A DNA stretch of 6,445 nucleotides from Roseburia sp. (lineage in GTDB: Bacteria > Bacillota > Clostridia > Lachnospirales > Lachnospiraceae), in contig JAGASC010000076.1 of NCBI GenBank assembly GCA_017621905.1, positions 1 to 6,445 of the forward strand. The letters are read 5' to 3'. A program made the position numbers and the translations under genes. A model generated the notes under the pieces. It saw only the letters and a list, made by a program, of their open reading frames with translations, had not been told where the DNA came from and did no database searches. Within the stretch, counting starts at the first letter, position 1, and every line of letters begins with the position of its first letter. Below are positions 1 to 6,271 of the stretch, piece after piece.

Positions 1-2
1 GA

Positions 3-281
3 AGTAAATTCGGTAATGTGGAAAAAGATGAGGTTCAACTGGAAGAAAAGCAGAATTATATCCTACAGTATCTGAATGAACATGAAAACTGCAGTTTCCG
101 GGAACTTCTGGAAAAACAACACAGCAAGATGGAGATCATTGTAAGCTTTCTGGTAGTGCTGGAACTGATTAAGGTTGGACAGATTCATATTACACAGGAC
201 AGGCTGTTTGATGATATTCTGATACAGAAAACAGACGGTATGACACCTTTGACGCTGGGGGAAGAATTTGCAATTATGTAA
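3..281 (+). CDS. scpA: Segregation and condensation protein A, C-terminal part (partial at 5' end)
   Basis: This is the last 92 codons of a gene that begins before the window; the frame is open from base 3 and ends at TAA 279-281. A GTG at 18 is only an internal valine, since codons for SKFGN precede it in frame. ScpA is the kleisin subunit of the bacterial SMC-ScpAB condensin, which compacts and segregates the chromosome. The visible part matches the ScpA C-terminal winged helix that binds the SMC head: a charged stretch (EEKQNYILQYL), a helix with FRELLE, a hydrophobic helix (IIVSFLVVLELIKVGQI) and a final strand (FDDILIQ). A 13-residue tail follows, longer than I would expect. The scpB gene starts 52 bases downstream, the usual partner order, so co-transcription is likely. 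Identification rests on the C-terminal pattern plus the neighbour. Confidence 0.88.
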   Translation, partial: SKFGNVEKDEVQLEEKQNYILQYLNEHENCSFRELLEKQHSKMEIIVSFLVVLELIKVGQIHITQDRLFDDILIQKTDGMTPLTLGEEFAIM

Positions 282-333
282 TATACGAAATGTGTAATGC
301 ATAGGAAAGAGAAAAGAAAGGCAGTATAGACAA

Positions 334-903
334 GTGGAACATAAAAAAGCGGAAGCAATCATAGAAGCGATTCTGTTTGCCATGGGAAATTCCGTAAGCA
401 TTGATAAACTGGCAGATACGCTTGAAATGGATAAAAAGGAAGTACGTTGTATTCTGGAAGAGATGAAGGAAAAATACCGGGCAGAGGACAGAGGAATTGA
501 ACTGGTGGAACTGGAGGATTCTTACCAGCTGGGAACCAAAGGGGAAACATTTGAATATTTGAGTAAAATTGCCAGAATTCCCCAAAAGTATGTTTTGACA
601 GATACGGTAATGGAGACCTTATCCATTATAGCATACAAGCAGCCGGTAACCAGAAGTGAAATTGAAAAAATCAGAGGAGTCAGCTGCGATCATGCGGTTA
701 ATAAACTGTTAGAGTATGATCTCATCGAAGAAGTCGGCAGACTGGATGCACCGGGCAAACCGTTATTGTTCGGAACGACGGAACAGTTTTTAAGAAGCTT
801 TGGCGTGACATCGATCGAAGAGCTGCCTGCAATGAATCAGGAGCTGGTTGCTGATTTTACGGCACAGGCAGAGGAAGAGATTAATATGAAGGTTGATGTC
901 TGA
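334..903 (+). CDS. scpB: Segregation and condensation protein B (ScpB)
   Basis: A 189-residue protein of normal ScpB length. ScpB dimers bind the ScpA linker and complete the SMC-ScpAB condensin in the cytoplasm. Two winged-helix domains are visible: an N-terminal one (about 1-80, beginning KAEAIIEAILFAMG) and a second (about 88-160). It holds the family signatures LSIIAYKQPVTRSEIEKIRG (97-116) and GRLDAPGKPLLFGTTEQFL (135-153), followed by the acidic tail. The start is GTG 334. No ATG is available upstream before the in-frame TAA at 295-297, and the next ATG (382) would remove conserved helix 1. An AAAGG at 317-321 lies 12 bases before the start, a weak and rather distant ribosome site. It sits 52 bases after scpA, and no terminator hairpin follows it. 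Confidence 0.95.
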   Translation: MEHKKAEAIIEAILFAMGNSVSIDKLADTLEMDKKEVRCILEEMKEKYRAEDRGIELVELEDSYQLGTKGETFEYLSKIARIPQKYVLTDTVMETLSIIAYKQPVTRSEIEKIRGVSCDHAVNKLLEYDLIEEVGRLDAPGKPLLFGTTEQFLRSFGVTSIEELPAMNQELVADFTAQAEEEINMKVDV

Positions 904-941
904 CAAAGCTTTTGCAGATTGGATTGGGAAACGTCAGAAAG

Positions 942-970
942 GGATATTTTTATAACGAAATACATATATT
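942..970 (+). promoter_or_regulatory. Possible sporulation sigma-E-type promoter before the carboxypeptidase gene
   Basis: The sequence GGATATT (942-948), a 14-base spacer and CATATATT (963-970) resemble the Bacillus sigma-E consensus as I know it (KMATATT, 13-15 bases, CATACAMT). Six of seven positions match in the -35 box and six of eight in the -10 box. Transcription would start near 977, just ahead of the GGAG ribosome site at 983-986. The region is A/T-rich, so chance similarity is a real possibility. No good sigma-A pair was found here: TATAAC at 951-956 has no -35 box at a suitable distance. The match gains weight only because dacB, in a comparable position in B. subtilis, is a sigma-E gene. 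Confidence 0.3.
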
Positions 971-994
971 AAAAAAAAATCCGGAGTTCGATGT

Positions 995-2281
995 ATGAAA
1001 AAAGAAAATACCGGGAAGAATATATATGAACTTGATAACGGAAAAACATGTCACAGATGGTACGCCGTTAGGGAAGCTGTCATTGGGGTTGTCCTGATGG
1101 CGGCTTTTTTGATTCCCTTTTTATCATGTTATCTGCGGGAAACATCAGAAATTCCCGTCATATCATTGGTCAGTGAGAATCAGCTTTTAAATGAGGCTAA
1201 GCCGGTATCGGAGGTCGCATTATATGCAAGAGGTGCAGTTTTGATGGATGCGGCCACCGGGAGAGTGTTATATGGTAAAAATGAAAATGCAGTTATGCCA
1301 ATGGCTTCCACCACAAAGATTATGACATGTATTCTTGCACTGGAATCCGGCAGGCTGGATGAACTGACACAGGTAAGTGCCTATGCGGCAGCCCAGCCTA
1401 AGGTTCATGCCGGCTTAAGATCCGGTGAACAATATTATATCAGGGATCTGCTATATTCCATGATGCTGGAATCGCATAATGATGCGGCGGTAGTGATAGC
1501 AGAACATATCGGTGGAAGCGTGGAAGGGTTCGCTGATCTGATGAACCGGAAAGCTGCAGAGCTTGGTATGAATCAAACCTATTTTATTACCCCAAATGGA
1601 CTGGATGCAGAGGATGAAAACGGTATTCATGCAACAACGGCAAGAGATCTTGCTGTTTTATGTGCTTATGCAATTAAAAATGATACTTTTTGCGAGATTG
1701 TACAGACACCATCTTATCAGTATTATGATGCAGAAGGAATCCACAGGATCAGTGCCAATAACAAAGATGCGTTTTTACACCAGATGAACGGAGCCCTGGG
1801 CATAAAAACGGGTTTTACCGGTCAGGCCGGATTTTGCTTTGCCGGCGCATTGGAGGACCGGGGAAGAGTATATGTCAGCGTCGTGCTTGCAGCCGGCTGG
1901 CCTCCCCACAAAAATTATAAATGGATTGATACTTCGGTGCTGATGCATTACGGAATGGAACATTTTGAAAGCAGAGAAATCTCAGTGCCATCCATACAGG
2001 GAGTATCCTGTGTGACGGGAGGCTCTGTTCTTAAGACAGCGTGGGTGCTGCCTGCAGATTCCATGACGATGCTGTTGGGGGATTGTGATACGATTGAGAT
2101 TGTAACATTATACCCGGAGGAGATTCATGGCGGAATTGTTCCCGGGGAGCAGATTGGACTTAGAAGAGTTATGGTAAATGGAGAATGCTACGGTATGCAG
2201 AGGTTATGGCAAAAAGAAAACGTGGAGGAAAAGAATTTCAGATATTGTGCAGATCAGATTCTGGACCAGTTTCTTCCCTAA
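995..2281 (+). CDS. D-alanyl-D-alanine carboxypeptidase, peptidase family S11 (DacB/DacF-like)
   Basis: A 428-residue low-molecular-weight penicillin-binding protein that trims the terminal D-alanine from peptidoglycan stem peptides outside the membrane. The three active-site motifs are intact: STTK at 105-108 (nucleophile Ser105, Lys108), SHN at 160-162 (SxN motif) and KTG at 271-273. A hydrophobic segment at about 29-45, after a basic 28-residue N-terminus, is a signal peptide or membrane anchor; FLSC at 42-45 is a poor lipobox. Residues about 325-400 fit the beta-rich C-terminal domain of the family. I see no obvious C-terminal amphipathic anchor helix, so the N-terminal segment may be the anchor. 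GGAG at 983-986 lies 8 bases before ATG 995. Position after scpAB recalls B. subtilis dacB (spore cortex), but the paralogue DacF or a vegetative role cannot be excluded. Confidence 0.92.
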   Translation: MKKENTGKNIYELDNGKTCHRWYAVREAVIGVVLMAAFLIPFLSCYLRETSEIPVISLVSENQLLNEAKPVSEVALYARGAVLMDAATGRVLYGKNENAVMPMASTTKIMTCILALESGRLDELTQVSAYAAAQPKVHAGLRSGEQYYIRDLLYSMMLESHNDAAVVIAEHIGGSVEGFADLMNRKAAELGMNQTYFITPNGLDAEDENGIHATTARDLAVLCAYAIKNDTFCEIVQTPSYQYYDAEGIHRISANNKDAFLHQMNGALGIKTGFTGQAGFCFAGALEDRGRVYVSVVLAAGWPPHKNYKWIDTSVLMHYGMEHFESREISVPSIQGVSCVTGGSVLKTAWVLPADSMTMLLGDCDTIEIVTLYPEEIHGGIVPGEQIGLRRVMVNGECYGMQRLWQKENVEEKNFRYCADQILDQFLP

Positions 2282-2310
2282 GAAAAAAGTATCTAAAAAT
2301 TAAAAATAAT
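2282..2310 (+). promoter_or_regulatory. A/T-rich UP-element-like tract
   Basis: The first 29 bases after the carboxypeptidase stop codon are almost pure A/T with several A-tracts. They occupy about -66 to -38 relative to the start site predicted near 2348, where an RNA polymerase alpha-subunit UP element would lie. No GC-rich hairpin is present, so there is no visible terminator for the upstream gene. Confidence 0.35.
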
Positions 2311-2325
2311 CCTAGGATTTAGGAT
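2308..2325 (+). promoter_or_regulatory. Perfect 12-base palindrome plus an extra half-site, candidate operator
   Basis: AATCCTAGGATT (2308-2319) is a perfect inverted repeat, and its half-site TAGGAT occurs again at 2320-2325, giving one inverted and two direct copies (2309-2314, 2313-2318, 2320-2325). The array covers the -35 region of the promoter at 2333-2341, where a bound regulator would block or assist polymerase. I do not recognise the motif as that of a known regulator. Confidence 0.4.
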
Positions 2326-2332
2326 GCAGTTA

Positions 2333-2341
2333 TGTTATAAT
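2333..2341 (+). promoter_or_regulatory. Extended -10 promoter of the decarboxylase operon
   Basis: TGTTATAAT is a perfect extended -10 element (TGnTATAAT) for the housekeeping sigma factor, predicting transcription start near 2348. With a 17-base spacer the -35 hexamer would be TAGGAT (2313-2318), a poor match to TTGACA. Extended -10 promoters tolerate this, and an A/T-rich tract lies upstream. It is the only strong promoter-like sequence in the gap and is correctly placed for the gene at 2424. Confidence 0.7.
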
Positions 2342-2350
2342 AACCAAAGT

Positions 2351-2378
2351 GCGGGCTGTAGAAATGAAAACAGTCTGC
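2351..2378 (+). promoter_or_regulatory. Predicted 5' leader hairpin
   Basis: GCGGGCTGT (2351-2359) pairs with ACAGTCTGC (2370-2378) as RNA: nine pairs, two of them G-U, closing a 10-base A-rich loop. Only three T residues follow, so it is not a convincing intrinsic terminator. It begins within a few bases of the predicted transcript 5' end, a position typical of mRNA-stabilising hairpins, and lies about 30 bases before the ribosome site. It matches no riboswitch class that I recognise. Confidence 0.45.
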
Positions 2379-2410
2379 TTTACAAACACACTATTTTAAG
2401 TAATTTATAT

Positions 2411-2415
2411 GGAGG
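2411..2415 (+). promoter_or_regulatory. Ribosome-binding site that fixes the carboxyltransferase start at 2424
   Basis: GGAGG at 2411-2415 lies 8 bases before ATG 2424, an ideal distance. The in-frame ATG at 2409-2411 overlaps this site and has no ribosome site of its own at a usable distance, so the longer protein beginning MEVKR is unlikely to be made. Confidence 0.85.
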
Positions 2416-2423
2416 TCAAAAGA

Positions 2424-3815
2424 ATGAGTACTTCAACAAGCTCGGCGAGTCAAAGAATTGAAGCTTTGCTCGATGAAAAGAGTTTCGTTGAAATCGGTGC
2501 GAAGGTTACTGCCAGAGCAACGGATTTCAATCTGAAACAACACGATACTCCGTCTGATGGTGTTATTACCGGATACGGAACAATTGAAGGGAATCGTGTC
2601 TATGTGTACAGTCAGGATGCTTCTGTAATCGGAGGAAGTATCGGTGAGATGCATGCAAAGAAAATCTGTGGTATTTATGACCTTGCCCTGAAGACAGGCA
2701 CACCTGTTATTGGTCTGATTGATTCAGCAGGTCTTCGCCTTCAGGAGGCAACAGATGCATTGAACAGCCTTGGAGAGATTTATTTTAAACAGACCATGGC
2801 TAAGGGTGTTGTTCCGCAGATCACAGCAATTTTTGGTGCCTGCGGAGGCGGTCTTGCAATCGTTCCGTCCATGACAGATTTTACATTTATGGAAAGCAGC
2901 AAGGCAAAGCTTTTTGTGAACTCTCCCAATGCACTGGATGGCAATAACAGTGATAAGAATGATACTGCTTCTGCAAAGTTCCAGGCAGAGGAAAGCGGTA
3001 TTGTTGATTTCACAGGTAGTGAGACAGAGATTCTTGCCCAGATTCGTGAGCTTGTTTCCATGATCCCGGGTAATAATGATGATGTTGCGTTAAGTGACTG
3101 CAACGATGATCTGAACAGAATCTGCCCGGATCTTGCAGGCTGCGCAGGAGATACCTCCATTCTGTTAAATCAGATTGCAGATGATAACTATTTTATGGAG
3201 GTTAAGGCAGGTTATGCAAAGGATATGGTAACCGGCTTTATCCGTCTTGACGGCATGACCGTTGGCTGCGTTGCAAACCGTACAGAAGTAGTTGGTGAGG
3301 ACGGCAAGGTAGCAGAAAAACTGGATGGTGTACTTAGTGTAAACGGATGCCAGAAGGCAACGGATTTCATTTATTTCTGTGACAGCTTCGGCATTCCCGT
3401 ACTTAGCATTACAAATGTAAAGGGATATGCGTCAACCGTATGTGCAGAAAAGAGAATTTCAAAAGCAGTGGCAGAGATGACAGCAGCTTTTGCTGACTGC
3501 GATGTGCCGAGAGTAAATGTGATTGTTGGCAAGGCACTTGGAAGTGCATATGTTTCCATGAATTCCAAGAGCATTGGCTGTGATCTTACTTTTGCATGGC
3601 CGAATGCGGAGATCGGAACGATGGATGCTAATCTGGCAGCAAAGATTATGTATGAAGGTCAGGGTGCAGATGTGATTGCAGACAAGGCAAAAGAGTACGC
3701 TGCACTTCAGAATAATGTAGAAAGCGCTGCTAAGCGTGGTTATGTAGATGCGGTAATCGAACCGCAGGATACAAGAAAACATCTGATCTATGCATTTGAA
3801 ATGCTGTATGCATAA
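2424..3815 (+). CDS. Biotin-dependent carboxyltransferase subunit, acyl-CoA carboxylase beta / MmdA (12S) type, divergent
   Basis: A 463-residue cytoplasmic protein with two crotonase-fold halves (about 20-215 and 250-463), as in the methylmalonyl-CoA, glutaconyl-CoA and propionyl-CoA carboxyltransferases that move CO2 between an acyl-CoA and biotin. Family signatures: DGVITGYGTIEG (45-56), IGGSIGEMHAKKI (69-81), first oxyanion loop GACGGGLAIVPSMTDF (138-153), second GKALGSAY (369-376), and the ending RGYVDAVIEPQDTRK (438-452). It is shorter than MmdA (about 510-520 residues), lacking the N-terminal helical extension and part of the C-terminal helices. Usually conserved motifs are altered: DSGGARIQE reads DSAGLRLQE (100-108), and the PGFLPGT region reads KGYAST (333-338). 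The acyl-CoA substrate therefore cannot be assigned. It is first in the operon, 21 bases before the OadG-like gene. Confidence 0.88.
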   Translation: MSTSTSSASQRIEALLDEKSFVEIGAKVTARATDFNLKQHDTPSDGVITGYGTIEGNRVYVYSQDASVIGGSIGEMHAKKICGIYDLALKTGTPVIGLIDSAGLRLQEATDALNSLGEIYFKQTMAKGVVPQITAIFGACGGGLAIVPSMTDFTFMESSKAKLFVNSPNALDGNNSDKNDTASAKFQAEESGIVDFTGSETEILAQIRELVSMIPGNNDDVALSDCNDDLNRICPDLAGCAGDTSILLNQIADDNYFMEVKAGYAKDMVTGFIRLDGMTVGCVANRTEVVGEDGKVAEKLDGVLSVNGCQKATDFIYFCDSFGIPVLSITNVKGYASTVCAEKRISKAVAEMTAAFADCDVPRVNVIVGKALGSAYVSMNSKSIGCDLTFAWPNAEIGTMDANLAAKIMYEGQGADVIADKAKEYAALQNNVESAAKRGYVDAVIEPQDTRKHLIYAFEMLYA

Positions 3816-3836
3816 GCATTAGAAAGTGAGGAAAGG

Positions 3837-4646
3837 ATGACAATTTATATGAAAAAATTAGCAAGTATATTGCTCATGCTTACCTGTTTGCTTGGATTGA
3901 CCGCATGTAGTGATGAAAAGAAGGAAATGCGATATGATGATGCTGTAATCAGATCACAGAGCCAGCTGATTTATTCTGTAACACCGGTTTTTTGTTCAGA
4001 AGAACAGTTCGCTGCTTTTGATCAGTACACAGATGATCAGTACGATGCATTTTCTACCGGAATCTACGAAACAACCGGTATTCGTGTAGATGGTGAAGTG
4101 TTTGTTGCTGGTCTTCGTTCCTGGGATAATGCGCAGGAAGAGATCGGACAGGTTGTTGAAAGCAATAAAACTGATGAAGAAAAGCTGGCAGACATTGTGA
4201 TTGAAGCCAAGGAAGATGAACTGTTTGTTTCAATTCCCATTGATGGCAGTATTCATGATGCAACCATGGAGATTATCTATGATGACAATTTCCATGTGAC
4301 CAATATTACAACAAATATTATTTATTCTTTCGGCGAGTTGATGGAAAAGGCCGGTGTGAATACAATGATCGGTATGGGTACGGTATTTATTATCCTGATT
4401 CTGATCTCTTTAATCATCAGCTGCTTTGGAATTATTCCGAAGATCCAGGCATCATTGGCCGGAAAGAAAACGGCGAAGGATGCGGCAGAGGATTCTGTTG
4501 ATCATGCAATTGCCGGTATCATTGAACGTGAAGAGGTTTCAGATGACTGCGAACTGATTGCTGTAATTGCAGCAGCCATTGCAGCAAGTGAAGGAGCAGC
4601 TTCCACAGATGGCTTTGTAGTAAGAAGTATCAGAAAAATCAGATAA
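3837..4646 (+). CDS. OadG-family (gamma/delta) sodium-pump decarboxylase subunit fused to an N-terminal lipoprotein domain
   Basis: A 269-residue membrane protein. Residues 5-24 form a lipoprotein signal (MKKLASILLMLTCLLGLTAC) with lipobox LTAC and lipid-accepting Cys24. Residues about 30-168 are an acidic domain predicted to lie outside the membrane; its layout loosely recalls DUF3887-type domains, a weak guess. The transmembrane helix at about 177-200 (MIGMGTVFIILILISLIIS then FGIIPKI) is typical of OadG proteins, and the cytoplasmic end ELIAVIAAAIAAS...VVRSIRKIR (239-269) matches the OadG/MmdD tail. OadG-type subunits hold the carboxyltransferase and membrane pump together and are usually only about 80-120 residues, so the exported part is extra. 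ATG 3837 has GAGG 5 bases upstream; ATG 3849 (four codons later) gives a more classical signal peptide and is a real alternative. Confidence 0.85.
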   Translation: MTIYMKKLASILLMLTCLLGLTACSDEKKEMRYDDAVIRSQSQLIYSVTPVFCSEEQFAAFDQYTDDQYDAFSTGIYETTGIRVDGEVFVAGLRSWDNAQEEIGQVVESNKTDEEKLADIVIEAKEDELFVSIPIDGSIHDATMEIIYDDNFHVTNITTNIIYSFGELMEKAGVNTMIGMGTVFIILILISLIISCFGIIPKIQASLAGKKTAKDAAEDSVDHAIAGIIEREEVSDDCELIAVIAAAIAASEGAASTDGFVVRSIRKIR

Positions 4647-4671
4647 TCATTATTGATAGGAGGAAAATTTC

Positions 4672-5037
4672 ATGAAAAATTATACAATTACCGTAAATGG
4701 CAACGTATATGATGTAACTGTAGAGGAAGGAGCAGGTTCTGCAGCTGCAGCTCCTGTTGCAAAGGCAGCTCCTAAGGCAGCTCCCAAGGCAGCTCCTGCT
4801 GCAAAGACAGCCGGCGGTGCAGGCTCTATAAAGATTGAGGCTGGTGCAGCCGGTAAGGTATTTAAGGTAGAAGCCAGCGTTGGTCAGGCAGTTAAGAAGG
4901 GTGATACTGTTATCATTCTTGAAGCTATGAAGATGGAAATCCCTGTTGTTGCACCTCAGGATGGAACTGTAGCAAGTATTGATGTGGCAGTTGGAGATGC
5001 AGTAGAAGCTGGTGCTACACTTGCAACCTTGAACTAA
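4672..5037 (+). CDS. Biotin carboxyl carrier protein (GcdC/MmdC/1.3S type)
   Basis: A 121-residue biotinyl-domain protein that carries carboxybiotin between the carboxyltransferase and the membrane decarboxylase. Residues 1-18 form the short N-terminal strand pair seen in such carriers. Residues 23-50 are a flexible Ala/Pro/Lys linker, and 52-121 the biotinyl domain. The biotin motif EAMKM is at 84-88, with Lys87 the biotin site 34 residues from the end, the standard distance. The usual APMPGK turn at the start of the domain is replaced by EAGAAGK (56-62). A perfect AGGAGG at 4658-4663 lies 8 bases before the ATG, suggesting strong translation. It lies 25 bases after the OadG-like gene. A lipoyl domain is unlikely because of the EAMKM motif and the context. 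Confidence 0.95.
   Translation: MKNYTITVNGNVYDVTVEEGAGSAAAAPVAKAAPKAAPKAAPAAKTAGGAGSIKIEAGAAGKVFKVEASVGQAVKKGDTVIILEAMKMEIPVVAPQDGTVASIDVAVGDAVEAGATLATLN
4762..4797 (+). repeat. Three tandem 12-base repeats coding the KAAP linker
   Basis: Three head-to-tail copies of AAGGCAGCTCCY (4762-4773, 4774-4785, 4786-4797), differing at one base, encode KAAP-KAAP-KAAP at residues 31-42 of the carrier protein. Such units can change number by slippage, varying linker length in frame. Confidence 0.9.
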
Positions 5038-5075
5038 TCATCAGATCCTGAAAATAACAATAGGAGGTTAATGAA

Positions 5076-6242
5076 ATGTCAGAAATTTTACAAAATCTGC
5101 TGAATCAGATGGCATTTATGAATCCGGATTTTTCATATAAAAATGTTATCATGATTATTATTGCGTGCGTTTTTCTGTATCTGGCAATCAGGAAGGAATA
5201 CGAACCTCTGCTTTTGCTACCGATTGCGTTCGGTATGCTTCTGGTAAATATTTATCCTGATATTATGATGCCGATTGAGGAATCAAAAAACGGCGCCGGC
5301 GGATTATTATATTACTTTTACTTATTGGATGAATGGGCAATCCTGCCGTCTCTGATCTTCCTCGGAGTTGGCGCAATGACAGACTTTGGTCCGTTGATTG
5401 CCAATCCAAAGAGCTTTTTGCTGGGTGCTGCAGCACAGTTTGGTATTTTTGCAGCATATTTCGGCGCATTGGCTGCCGGTGCAATGGGCTGGGCAGACTT
5501 CAATGATAAGGCAGCTGCAGCAATCTCCATTATCGGTGGTGCAGACGGCCCGACTTCCATTTTCCTTGCAGGAAAGCTGGGACAGACAAAGTACTTAGGA
5601 CCGATTGCAGTTGCGGCATATTCTTATATGTCACTTGTTCCGATTATCCAGCCTCCCATCATGAAGGCACTTACAACAAAGAAGGAAAGAGCAATCAAGA
5701 TGGAACAGCTTCGCCCGGTTTCCAAACTGGAGAAAATTCTTTTCCCGATCGTCGTTACCATTGTGGTATGTCTGATTCTTCCGACCACAGCACCTCTTGT
5801 AGGTATGCTGATGCTTGGTAACCTGTTTAGAGAATCAGGGGTTGTAAGACAGCTGACAGAGACTGCTTCCAATGCACTGATGTATATCGTTGTTATTCTG
5901 CTGGGAACTTCCGTAGGTGCAACAACATCTGCAGAGGCATTCTTGAATACAGATACCCTGTTTATCGTTGCACTGGGTCTTATTGCATTTGCTTTTGGTA
6001 CAGCAGCCGGTGTATTGTTCGGAAAACTGATGTGTGTATTGACACATGGTAAAGTAAATCCGTTGATCGGTTCCGCAGGTGTTTCCGCAGTGCCGATGGC
6101 AGCACGTGTTTCACAGAAGGTTGGTGCAGAAGAGGATCCTACCAATTTCCTTTTGATGCATGCGATGGGACCGAACGTAGCCGGTGTTATCGGTACTGCT
6201 GTTGCAGCCGGAACATTTATGGCAATCTTCGGTGTAATGTAA
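5076..6242 (+). CDS. oadB: Sodium ion-translocating decarboxylase beta subunit (OadB/MmdB/GcdB family)
   Basis: A 388-residue polytopic membrane protein that decarboxylates carboxybiotin and couples this to Na+ export. Hydrophobic helices run throughout (for example 22-38, 44-60, 88-105, 113-136, 220-247, 266-282, 293-318, 365-386). Functional motifs are intact: GGADGPTSIFLAGKLG (154-169) with Asp157, equivalent to the essential Asp203 of Klebsiella OadB; AYSYMSLVPIIQPPIMKALT (181-200); and NPLIGSAGVSAVPMAAR (328-344). In the last motif Asn328, Gly332, Ser337 and Arg344 keep the spacing of Klebsiella Asn373, Gly377, Ser382 and Arg389. Length is normal for the shorter members. The start is ATG 5076, 8 bases after a perfect AGGAGG (5062-5067); the ATG at 5071 is out of frame. 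The sequence does not show which acyl-CoA or oxo-acid feeds the pump. Confidence 0.96.
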   Translation: MSEILQNLLNQMAFMNPDFSYKNVIMIIIACVFLYLAIRKEYEPLLLLPIAFGMLLVNIYPDIMMPIEESKNGAGGLLYYFYLLDEWAILPSLIFLGVGAMTDFGPLIANPKSFLLGAAAQFGIFAAYFGALAAGAMGWADFNDKAAAAISIIGGADGPTSIFLAGKLGQTKYLGPIAVAAYSYMSLVPIIQPPIMKALTTKKERAIKMEQLRPVSKLEKILFPIVVTIVVCLILPTTAPLVGMLMLGNLFRESGVVRQLTETASNALMYIVVILLGTSVGATTSAEAFLNTDTLFIVALGLIAFAFGTAAGVLFGKLMCVLTHGKVNPLIGSAGVSAVPMAARVSQKVGAEEDPTNFLLMHAMGPNVAGVIGTAVAAGTFMAIFGVM

Positions 6243-6271
6243 AATAAAGATAGAATAGGAGGTTAAGAAGA

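Noticed and set aside
63..585. Overlapping - strand open frames opposite scpA and scpB
   Set aside because: They are Phe/Cys-rich complements of A-rich coding sequence, with no domain pattern; both + strand genes are recognised families.
904..920. Short palindrome AAAGCTTT after scpB as a terminator
   Set aside because: It has no loop, is not GC-rich and is not followed by a T-tract, so it cannot act as an intrinsic terminator.
1037..1129. Carboxypeptidase as a lipoprotein via Cys45
   Set aside because: The residues before Cys45 (FLS) are a poor lipobox, and the S11 family normally uses a cleaved signal or a membrane anchor.
2351..2381. Leader hairpin read as a terminator or attenuator
   Set aside because: Only three T residues follow the stem and two pairs are G-U, so termination is not supported; it is kept as a leader hairpin only.
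2780..3160. A 126-codon open frame on the - strand inside the carboxyltransferase gene
   Set aside because: It lies fully opposite a well-supported coding region and its translation shows no family resemblance.
4762..4797. Tandem repeats as a CRISPR or mobile-element trace
   Set aside because: The units are contiguous 12-mers without spacers and are in frame within a linker of known type.
5624..6145. A 173-codon open frame on the - strand inside oadB
   Set aside because: It is a shadow of a strongly conserved membrane-protein gene; its translation is Ser/Thr/Pro-rich with no recognisable domain and I see no clear ribosome site for it.
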